Shown here piece after piece: positions 23,161 through 30,611 of a DNA stretch of 30,828 nucleotides (position 1 is its first letter; every line of letters begins with the position of its first letter). Under the pieces are notes generated by a model. The model was not told the origin of the DNA and searched no databases. It saw only the letters and a list, made by a program, of their open reading frames with translations. Location: NCBI GenBank assembly GCA_025331125.1, contig JAOALB010000282.1, positions 1 to 30,828 on the forward strand. Direction: 5' to 3'. A program made the translations under genes and the position numbers. The DNA is from Mycogone perniciosa (lineage: Eukaryota; Ascomycota; Sordariomycetes; Hypocreales; Hypocreaceae).

Positions 23161-23930
23161 TTTAATAAAATAAAAGAACTATAGAGAGGAATATAACTCC
23201 TAGGAATTTAAAGAATGCTTTAAGCACTCTTAAACAACTCTATAATAATTCCACTGAAATCTTGGCTTATTAATAACAGATTAAGCAGCCTAAAAGCAGT
23301 TTAATTAATTATATCGGCAGCCCTAAAAGAATATATATTAATAGTAGCCTCTACTTCGCGATATTTAGCTTTATCCAGCTTATCTATACTTTTTAACTTA
23401 AGATTCACTATTTTCGCCCTTTTTATTATTAATGCCTTATACTAGATATAAAGGCGAGTTAATTGCACTAAAGCTTTAAAAGATTTACAATACAATTCTA
23501 TTAATTTATACTTTAGCTTTTATTTTTATACTTTTAATTGCTTATACTTTAAAGTAATCCAAGATATTAAAAAAATTAAAAAAAAGAAAAATAATAAAGA
23601 AAATAAAAATACTTATAAATATTTACTAGTATTTTAAAATTATTATAAAAGCGCTTTTATTAAATATACTCTTAATATTAAAATGCTTTATTTATTATTT
23701 TATAAGTATAAGTATAGGAATAATAATATAAATAAAGTATAGTTTTAAAATTTAATTCTTTAATAAAAGATATAAAGGCTAAACGCTAAAGGGTTTTCAA
23801 AGAATAAGCCTTTTTAATATAATTTATATTATCAATACTGCGTATATAAAAAGGGAAAACAAAGAATATTATATTTATAAAGGGAGGTATAGTATTTATA
23901 TAGGATAGGCAAGGTTTTAAGGATAAAATT
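23161..23930. other. Element 2 region between integrase end and 3' LTR
   Basis: No ORF is seen. A purine-rich AAGGGAGGTATAGTA word lies near 23880. It probably corresponds to the 3' untranslated part of the element. Confidence 0.4.
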
Positions 23931-23933
23931 ACT

Positions 23934-23942
23934 GGGAGGGGG
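23934..23942 (+). other. Polypurine tract of element 2
   Basis: GGGAGGGGG directly upstream of the 3' LTR, shared with element 1 on the opposite strand. Its preservation stands out in a sequence otherwise stripped of G. Confidence 0.75.
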
Positions 23943-23948
23943 ATATTA

Positions 23949-24348
23949 TATTATAACCTAACCTTTTATAGCTGTATAAAGGGTTTAGGGCAGTATATAC
24001 CCTAGAAAAATAATAGAATAACTGTTTAATTAAAAAGGATTACTTAGATTACTGTAAGCTATAGATTACTTAAATTATAGAATATAAGCTAAAGTAATCT
24101 AATATAACTATAATCTATATATAATCTAAGTATATTTACTATATATCTCTTTTATATATAAAACTAGATAAATTATAATTATTTAATATAGTTATTTAGA
24201 CAGTTGTTAATATAATTATTTACCTGAACTACTAGTTTTACAGAATAATAATTATATTACCCTGCTTAGTATTTATCCCTGACCTCTTTATTAATATAAA
24301 CCCTGCGAACCTCGGTTTGACTGTTAAGAACTAACCCGGATCGTTACA
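23949..24348 (+). repeat. Element 2 3' LTR
   Basis: 400 bp, the mirror image in damage of the 5' LTR. The inner end is decayed (TATTATAACCTAACCTTTT against TGTCACAACCCGACCCTCTT in the partner), while the outer end (AACCTCGGTTTGACTG...) keeps its G and C. There is a 1-bp deletion near the start relative to the partner. Confidence 0.9.
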
Positions 24349-24353
24349 CTAAG
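24349..24353. repeat. Target-site duplication CTAAG (right)
   Basis: Right-hand copy of the 5-bp duplication of element 2, followed by the rest of the ankyrin unit. Confidence 0.9.
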
Positions 24354-24520
24354 GATAACGACTACGGTCGCACGCTGTCGTCAAGTTGCTGCTTGAGAAG
24401 AGCGCCGACCTCAAGGCTAAGGATAACTATGGTCGGACGCCGTTATGGCAGGCCGCCTACAGGGGACGCGAGGCCGTCGCCAAGCTGCTCTAACAAAAAA
24501 TTCGATAACTACGAGTATAA
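24349..24520 (+). pseudogene. NLR-like gene, segment 3 (last ankyrin repeats and C-terminus)
   Basis: Resumes directly after element 2 with the duplicated CTAAG followed by GATAACGACTACGGTCGCAC. Spacing between successive AAGGATAAC units is 68 bp instead of the 99 bp of a full ankyrin repeat. This implies a 31-bp out-of-frame deletion near 24373. Downstream, AVVKLLLEKSADLKAKDNYG and TPLWQAAYRGREAVAKLL are clear ankyrin repeats, ending CTC-TAA at 24491-24493. An alternative end in another frame reads NKKFDNYEYK and then a stop near 24523. I cannot tell which was the native C-terminus. This part is GC-rich and almost free of RIP-type changes, unlike segment 2. Confidence 0.75.
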
Positions 24521-24523
24521 GTA

Positions 24524-24846
24524 AGAGATGTAAGCACCTACCCTTTAAAGTATATAAGCCTGAACTTCCTCTCTTTCTATTATAACCTTGCGATAGAGGG
24601 TTAAAGGGGACTGGATTAATTTATATCCTGTATGTCTTATTTATTATTATAAGCTCTTGTTAAATGCATAGGAGTGGCGATTGCAGCATGATTAAGTTTA
24701 TATATTATGCTATTATGATGCTGAATTGATCGATGTGTTCCTGCCGTCCTGCTTTCGTAAGTCAAGCATCTGATAAGAACCCTCTAGATTTTAGAGTTTG
24801 GGAGTTATATATATATGCGTGTTGATTGGAGTTATACTACCTACAC
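24524..24846. other. Spacer between the NLR relic and the 236-bp MITE
   Basis: No gene is seen. It probably holds the 3' flank of the NLR-like gene. Confidence 0.3.
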
Positions 24847-25082
24847 AACCGGTCTGCAAAATAACCGGGACTGCAAAACATATTCCCGCGCAAATTGCTC
24901 TAAAAGCAGTCAGTAATAGGAACACTAAAGTAACATACTGAAATTCCTAAAAAAACTTTTGCATAAGGTACCCGAAGACAGTTTAATATTCATACATTTT
25001 TTAACAATTTTTAAAGTCCTATTTGCGGGCATCTTTATGGTGCAAAATCTTTTGCAGTCCCGCTTTTTTTTGCAGACCGGTT
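24847..25082. mobile_element. 236-bp MITE-like element with AACCGGTCTGC ends
   Basis: Inverted ends: the left arm 24847-24878 (AACCGGTCTGCAAAATAACC, then GGGACTGCAAAA) pairs with the right arm 25050-25082 (TTTTGCAGTCCCGC, then TGCAGACCGGTT). There is a small indel and an A-run between the two conserved blocks. The interior has no credible coding frame; the open frame starting at 24959 runs over the right arm and is accidental. A clean target duplication is not resolved: CTACAC lies on both flanks but offset by one base. The element type (hAT-like, other cut-and-paste, or another class) is undetermined. Confidence 0.75.
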
Positions 25083-25335
25083 ACTACACGTACCACAGTA
25101 GCGAGCAATTATCCGGCCTGTACTCTATACTTCTTATAGAGAGACGAACTCACTAACCTTTATTCTGTAATTTCTATCTCATTCTATCTTATAATTGAAA
25201 GTGCAAGCTTGCCTTTTAGGAATTTAAGATCGCTATCTGTGGCGCTAAGGCATATTAGTGGGGAAATTAGCACACAAATACGCATATGACTTGATATGTA
25301 GCTCATTTTAAGAATACGTACCGAAGGAGAATATT
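25083..25335. other. Non-coding spacer
   Basis: Nothing recognisable between the 236-bp MITE and the dispersed repeat. Confidence 0.3.
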
Positions 25336-25411
25336 TTCGTATTTTGCGTTAGCCTTAGCACTGTCTACAACTCACATGGTTTGCTGCTGGCCCTATATAC
25401 TTTAGAAAACC
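25336..25411 (+). repeat. Dispersed repeat, copy A
   Basis: TTCGTATTTTGCGTTAGCC, then GCACTGTCTACAA and CTCACAT, matches 28384-28461 in direct orientation with scattered C/T and A/G differences. Similarity continues weakly into TATATACTTTAG. The identity of the element is unknown. Confidence 0.7.
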
Positions 25412-27143
25412 TTGAATCTACTTCCTCTCCGTAACCTTGTGTGTAAAAATTCCCGGCTGTCTAGAAATGGCAATGTATATAGATGTATATGGCAGGTGCC
25501 GGTGGTCCGTGCTTAAAAATTCTTAAAGAGCACAGAGAGGACGGCGATTTCGCTCCCAACTGTATAGCGGATTCTTTCGCCGAAGATAGGACGCTGAACA
25601 CTTATAGAATCGCCTCCAAACTAGCTTGCTAATAGAACATTACTAAACCACGAGAACATATAGAAAGACGCAAGGCTTGCAAGACATGATAGACATAAGA
25701 AGGACACCGCATAGACTTTTGGGAGATACGACAAACTTGAGAAACACACATGTACACCAGCTAAAGTTGCCCTTTCGGCTTAGCCGCCGGGCGTTAATAA
25801 ATTATAGTGTATTGTATTGTATGTATTTATCTATCTCTAAAACTTAATTTTCTTTGCATTAAATTCTTGTACAGTAATGTTTTTTTCGGACACTTTTTTT
25901 TGCAGTATAAAAATATCTTAAATCTAGAGACCGGTCTACCTAATTTTCCCCTCTATAAGGCAGAAAACCTTGTGATTTTGTGTTTATGCAGATAAAGGGT
26001 CTGCTTGTACTACGTACTTCGTACCACCCAATCTCCTACCGCAGGTTATTGTCTATTTCTTTCCTTACCGTCGAGGCCCGAAGCTAACAAAAAGACAATT
26101 TCCATTTGGACTTTTAGAGCACGTGCCACCTAAGGAAGAAATGGACAAGTACGGAGTAAACACTTTCATAATGGATCTTCATTGCCCCGCTTCCGTCTAC
26201 AGCTCACGTCAATTTCTCGATAGGTCCTAGCACCATAGCTGGATGTCTAAGTTGTGTCTAGAGGCTGGAAGCTGGCAGAGAAAGGGCGAGCCAGATTGGC
26301 CTACAAAGTACTCCACATAGGCCAATCAAATCTTCACTATTCACTTCCGCCTCTGGGCGATGCACATGCAAACCCACCTCTGCAAGCGTGCGACTTCATG
26401 TAGCTACATGATTACTATCATACTAATGAGAAATTTATAAAACAGTTCGATTTGGCTTATATATGTACATACGTGTAAATATGTACATAGTATCAATATG
26501 TCTCCGTGTCCTCTCCGTAGCCTGTCGTCTTTGCACAGGCGGTGCAATACCACAGGTTGTAACCAATGCTCATAAATCCATAAAGAGTTACATCGTCAGT
26601 CGACATCAACTCCGTCCACGTCGCACACCGCAAACAAGCGATCCTCACCACAGAAGCAAAAACCTCCATTATCGTAGAACAAAGGAGAAGGCAGTGTGAT
26701 AACTCTAGCTTTCCGGGTGAGCGGCCACCTTTTTGTGGGCAGGTTGATAGAGCCCAGGTAATGGCCAGCCTAACTCCTGTGCGCCTTTAGTCACCACACC
26801 TTGTGTCCCATTTCCCTCATACCCTCACGGCTGGACTGATTATTTATGGTCCCAATCACCTATGGGATGTTCCCCTCCCATGACCATTTACAAGCAGAGC
26901 AACTATTGTTATTTACCATACGCCTTTCTACTCACATATCTTTAATGAAACACATGTCCTGGATATGCTATTGATGCATCAACAACCACTACAAGACGAC
27001 GGAGAGTGTTAACTGACCAAAAGAGAGGCATAAAGCAGTTTTGAGCCAAAACTTGCCAGGTGGACATGGCATTTCATGACTGCCCATTTCTGATGTCACA
27101 CTGGTTGCTGCTTTGGTTTATGGAGCTTCATTATGACTTCTAT
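25412..27143. other. Stretch with no recognisable gene
   Basis: Open frames here (for example 25807-25995 and 26463-26699) are short and low in complexity, and I reject them as genes. Near 25897-25940 the words TTTTTTTTGCAG and GAGACCGGTCTACC resemble, in split form, the right end of the 236-bp MITE, and may be a degenerate relative. No tRNA or rRNA was seen. Confidence 0.3.
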
Positions 27144-27145
27144 TA

Positions 27146-27604
27146 CAGTAGAGTGCGAAATGAGTGTCCGCGATTTCTATAGATGGAAAGTTTCTGGGCA
27201 CAGACTATACCTCTTAGCTCCGTAGCCATACTTCTGTGAGCGCAGTCCAACCGTACCTTCTTAATCTTTACCTAATATTACATAATACCCATTTCGCTGT
27301 TGCTATACAGATAGGAACGGCAAGAAGCGGCCGAAAGCGGCTCTAATCCCTTTATTAGTAGAATAAACTTTAGATCTATAAGTGCCATACTGTTAAATTA
27401 CTGTTTCTGGCTTTTAAGAATAAGAAAGATCAAAATCTTAACATAAAACATAAAAAAGCTATAAGTGGCCTTTGTTAGGTTAATATTAGCGAATAACCTG
27501 ATATGCGTTATTATGCAGTGCTGGCTACAGCAGGCAGGAGCCTGGTCCATGCTCAGAGAGTTTCTCAATATGCAAATTGCGGACTCTCATTTCGCACTCT
27601 ACTG
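27146..27604. mobile_element. 459-bp Tc1/mariner-like MITE with TA target duplication
   Basis: Terminal inverted repeats of 26 bp (27146-27171 and 27579-27604) begin CAGTAGAGTGCGAAATGAG and differ at one position. Both ends are flanked by TA (27144-27145, 27605-27606), the Tc1/mariner target duplication. There is no coding frame inside, so it is non-autonomous. The interior has a palindrome-like AACGGCAAGAAGCGGCCGAAAG stretch (near 27316). The sharp, nearly identical ends suggest fairly recent movement compared with the relatives downstream. Whether the transposase relic at 4946-5520 belongs to the mobilising family is unknown. Confidence 0.88.
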
Positions 27605-27606
27605 TA

Positions 27607-27854
27607 GTACTCCGTACAGGACCGACTGAAACGAGTGTCTGCCTGTTTTCGTTCAAAAAATTAGTTAGAGCACGGACTATGTGCACTACATGTGGCGTTT
27701 ATCGTGCGCCCTCTGTGGTCTATATGTGTTTCCTTAGCCAGAAGTAGCTGCTTGGTGCTGCAGCCACCCCCAGGCAAGCAGCTTATTGTTCCTGTTCCTG
27801 CTTTCTTATGAGGTGATTTCTGGATTCTTTATATAATCAGGACTGGCAGTTGTA
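27607..27854. other. Spacer between MITE copies
   Basis: Contains GAAACGAGTGTCTGCC near 27629, which resembles the inner part of the MITE terminal repeat. The rest is unassigned apart from the small hairpin at 27746. Confidence 0.3.
27746..27783. repeat. Small hairpin, 9-bp perfect stem
   Basis: AGCTGCTTG (27746-27754) pairs with CAAGCAGCT (27775-27783) around a 20-base loop. The role is unknown, and it may be incidental. Confidence 0.4.
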
Positions 27855-28226
27855 TAGTAGAGGCCAAAATGGGTGTCTGCATTTTGTATGTATAGAAAGT
27901 GTCTGGGCACAGACCATGCCTTTGATTTCTGTAGCCGATACTTCCATAAACACACCTTCTTAATGTTTACCTAATATTACATAAAAACAATTTCGCCATT
28001 GTCATATAGAAGGGAACGGCAAGAAACAGCCGAAAGTCGCTCTAAGCTCTGTATTAATAGAAAAGATTTCAGATCAATAAGTGCTGTGTTTTTAAGTTGC
28101 TATTTCTGACTTTTAAGAATAAAAAAGATCAAAATCTTAATATATAACATTTAAAGGCCATAAACGGCTTTTGTTAGGCTAATGTTAACGAATAACCTGA
28201 CAAGCCTCATTCTATAGTACTAGTTA
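27855..28226. mobile_element. Diverged, right-truncated copy of the same MITE
   Basis: Starts TAGTAGAGGCCAAAATGGG after a TA. It follows the 27146 element through several shared words (TCTGGGCACAGAC, CACCTTCTTAAT, AACGGCAAGAA, GATCAAAATCTTAA, GTTAGG, AATAACCTGA). Many substitutions separate the two. A proper right terminal repeat is not found, and the homology gives way to another terminus at 28227. Confidence 0.8.
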
Positions 28227-28303
28227 CAGTTAGGAGCGAAATGGCGGTCCTGTCAACACAAACTCTTTCACAAATTCATGCGTGCGGGCATTTCCACTAC
28301 AGT
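28227..28303. mobile_element. Possible third MITE terminus or short derivative
   Basis: CAGTTAGGAGCGAAATGG at 28227, preceded by TA, resembles the left terminal repeat of the 27146 element in direct orientation. GGGCATTTCCACTACAGTG near 28285-28303 loosely resembles an inverted right end. This would make a derivative of about 77 bp, but the right end is weak. Confidence 0.35.
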
Positions 28304-28383
28304 GCCTACCACACATAGTACATCTGCTGTACCTAGCTATAAACAGAGCTTGAATGTCAGAGTTTATGCCTTAGGCATATCAG

Positions 28384-28461
28384 TTCGTATTTTGCGCTAG
28401 CTTATGCACTGTCTACAATTCACATAACTTGCTCGTAGCTTTATATGCTTAGCAAATCTTT
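28384..28461 (+). repeat. Dispersed repeat, copy B
   Basis: TTCGTATTTTGCGCTAGC, then GCACTGTCTACAA and TTCACAT. Direct-orientation partner of 25336-25411, about 3 kb away. Confidence 0.7.
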
Positions 28462-28702
28462 AGGGTTACTTTCTAGCAGCGACTTAAATGGTGCGAAATC
28501 CATAATATGCAGTTTTTTATAGGGTGATTTTAAGCCATTTATGCACATAACTGTACATGCATGATGCTGTTGGTTTGATGATTCGGTCCCTTCAACGTTG
28601 GCTCGGTTGGCAATTAAGCTATAGAGGCCTCCCCACCAACGCAGCCTAGCCCACTACTCATCGTATCCGTCTTTGGGTTGAGATTACCGGAAGCTGTTCT
28701 GT

Positions 28703-28993
28703 GTGGTTCTTGCATTACGTTGCCTAATTTGGCCATTGGGGTCGAATGTTTCCCCGCTATCAGCGTATAAAGTTCATTTTGTTGTTATTGCCGATTGTGA
28801 GTTTTGTCTTCTGACTTTGCATGTAATGTATTTTCAGTGGACTCATCATGTAGATGCGCGGACGAGGGGCCTCTGGGTAACAGCGCTAGATCAGAAAAGG
28901 AGCCCATTACCTGGTAGAGTAAGGCAATATTACTCTTCGCTTGTGGTCATGGTTGATACTTTGGGGTACAATTACTTACCTAGTTATAGCTAA
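28703..28993 (+). CDS. Unrecognised open frame, possibly a gene fragment
   Basis: A 96-codon frame without an ATG start (it opens on GTG), reading LIWPLGSNVSPLSAYKVHF and later ALDQKRSPLPGRVRQYYSS, with a hydrophobic middle. After the TAA at 28991-28993 the same frame goes on for about 45 codons (KSGRNIWAEMHGCWLKLIGW...). A stop-split older gene is therefore possible. I recognise no family. It lies among transposon relics and may be part of one. Confidence 0.25.
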   Translation: MVLALRCLIWPLGSNVSPLSAYKVHFVVIADCEFCLLTLHVMYFQWTHHVDARTRGLWVTALDQKRSPLPGRVRQYYSSLVVMVDTLGYNYLPSYS

Positions 28994-29545
28994 AAAGCCA
29001 AAAGCGGAAGAAATATTTGGGCTGAAATGCACGGCTGTTGGCTTAAACTGATTGGCTGGAGAGATATTCCTGAGTACCTACAAGTTTATCGGGCAACGGA
29101 GGCTAAAACCTCAATACATACCTAGCCTTTCTCAACAATATAATTGAAGAAGCCGTTTATGCTCGTAAAATGTATGGAGTAGTGCACGCTATTCCCCATC
29201 TCGTATTCCCCATGCGAGGAGTAACAAGACAGGTTATTTCATCTTCGCGATGATGCCAATATTTCCCCTCCTTTTCGCCATCTTAACCAGCACTACATGC
29301 ACTCGCTGGTCCAATGTCTGGGAAGTCGCAAAACGATACAGTCAACGAAGCTGCCAAGATCCTCAGCTTTCCCAACTATCGAGCCATCCAAAAAAAAAAA
29401 AACCGGTGATAAATGCGGCATTCATTGCTCCGGGGCAGATTTACGATGTCCATTTACAATCCCTATCGCTCCACCAGGAACTTAACTAAAAACCAATTGC
29501 TTGCACATCCTCCATCTAAGAAGCCAATCAAGCAACCAAGCCCAT
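28994..29545. other. Stretch with short frames only
   Basis: Two overlapping plus-strand frames at 29250-29489 and 29297-29485 share an A-run near 29391. Neither is recognisable. The region may hold the 5' part of the decayed gene downstream. Confidence 0.25.
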
Positions 29546-29872
29546 CAAAATGCAGACGTATCCACGCGGACGTCTGAATCGTCATGATGTCCCGCCACGA
29601 CAACGGAATCACCAAACTGAAGCTCAACAACGTATTCGAGCTCGCAAAGCAGTCAACCAGCCAGCAATATTCATTCCCCAGGAAACTTTGCTATAAAAGA
29701 CACCCATATCAATTTCGCAAAGGGATTCTGCAACCACCAAGGAGACTCTACATTGAACAGCACCACGATGTTATCGACGATTTATTTGATGGTGATGGCC
29801 AGCGTCCCTTTTATCTCTACTCCGCCAGGTGTTCCCAAATTGCCAAATGAAGCCTCCCCAGAGCGTTAAGGG
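29546..29872 (+). CDS. Unrecognised ORFs upstream of the metallophosphoesterase relic
   Basis: Two overlapping plus-strand readings exist. One (from an ATG near 29550) reads MQTYPRGRLNRHDVPPRQRN and is rich in Gln and Arg. The other is an 88-codon frame at 29584-29850 that ends SARCSQIAK. I recognise neither. No DxH or GNHE metal-ligand motif of the metallophosphoesterase family occurs in any of these frames. This is therefore not obviously the missing N-terminus of the next gene. Confidence 0.2.
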
Positions 29873-29882
29873 TCATCCAGGG

Positions 29883-30508
29883 ATCACGTGTGAAGAGGCC
29901 TGGACACAGCACGGCGTCTTGCAGACAAGCCCTCCCTCAGAGAGAACGTCATTCTCTTGCATAGAACTCGCTGGGATGACCCGTATTCTGACCTGACCAT
30001 CCTGGGATATACACTCTGGTCTGCGATTCCAGATAATGCTCACAGCATCATTGAATCAAAAATCAACGACTTTAAAAAGATAACCGCGTGGAATGTTCAG
30101 AAACATATCCATCGCCACGCCGAAGAAATTTCCTGGCTCCGCTACCAAGTCACATGAATTGCTACCCAGAAAAACAGCCCCAAGAGACAGCTTCTCATCG
30201 TGACGCATCGCGCGCCGTGCATGGAAGGCACTTCTCATCCGACGCATGCCAACAATCCATGGGCGTGGGCGTTTGCGACGGATGCTGTGGATCAGGAGGA
30301 GTGGGATGGCGTCGAGACTTGGATCTTTGGGCATACTCATCAATCCACGGAATTTGAGCGTAATAACATGAGGGTGGTGGCAAATCAGCGCGGGTGTGCG
30401 CTACCAGGCCTACAGCTACCAGCAGAAAGCGAACAATTGGAGGTGAGGAAGCTGAAGAGGGATGATTATGAGTTTGATCCGGGCATGGCTGTTAGAATTA
30501 GATTCTAG
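29883..30508 (+). pseudogene. Calcineurin-like metallophosphoesterase, C-terminal half, frameshifted and stop-interrupted
   Basis: Relic of a Ser/Thr-phosphatase-superfamily metallophosphoesterase. One frame reads GLDTARRLADKPSLRENVIL, then RTRWDDPYSDLTILG, TLWSAIPDNAHSIIESKIND, AEEISWLR and, after a TGA at 30155-30157, QLLIVTHRAPCMEGTSHP (His codon 30206-30208), WIFGHTHQSTEFE (GHxH motif, His codons at 30332-30334 and 30338-30340) and VVANQRGCALPG. It ends with a stop at 30506-30508. The two His-bearing blocks are the late metal-binding motifs of the family. ITCEE at 29883-29897 joins GLDTARR only with a one-base frameshift. The N-terminal D-x-H and GNHE blocks are absent. The only clear damage here is that one frameshift and one stop, so decay is recent or mild compared with the RIP core. 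Substrate unknown. Confidence 0.78.
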
Positions 30509-30611
30509 CACTCAACGAGACACCCTCATCACATGGTATAATTCCATAGACTAATCACACACACCAACCCAAACGTTATCATCGCCTCCATCTTGAAGCT
30601 AGCTATCCCTT

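Larger units (their letters stand above)
16637..24348 (+). mobile_element. Ty3/gypsy LTR retrotransposon, element 2 (plus strand), RIP-decayed
   Basis: A complete 7,712-bp element with LTRs at 16637-17037 (401 bp) and 23949-24348 (400 bp), TG...CA ends (TGTCACAACCCGACC at 16637, GGATCGTTACA ending at 24348) and a 5-bp target duplication, CTAAG (16632-16636, 24349-24353). Domain order on the plus strand is gag with zinc knuckle (18136-18183), reverse transcriptase (from about 20600, YLNNILIF at 20927-20950), RNase H, integrase (a His/Cys-type region near 22000, a TDGQTER-type block at 22474-22530), a C-terminal region that looks chromovirus-like (22820-23050), polypurine tract. It is inserted at a repeat-unit boundary of the ankyrin tract. 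It belongs to the same family as element 1 but has a different first half of the LTR. It is inactive. Confidence 0.92.

Noticed and set aside
6890..24000. Extreme AT content suggesting mitochondrial DNA or a centromere core
   Set aside because: LTRs, target duplications and gag-pol domain order fully explain the region as two RIP-mutated nuclear retrotransposons.
24959..25156. 65-codon plus-strand open frame
   Set aside because: Lies mostly inside the 236-bp MITE and crosses its right arm. Low complexity and Phe-rich.
25807..26699. Short plus-strand frames at 25807-25995 and 26463-26699
   Set aside because: No start context, no motif and low-complexity composition. Likely chance frames.
30056..30383. 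Antisense and alternative frames over the phosphoesterase relic (30056-30343 minus, 30088-30357 plus, 30195-30383 minus)
   Set aside because: They overlap the frame carrying THRAP and GHTH motifs, which is the coding one.
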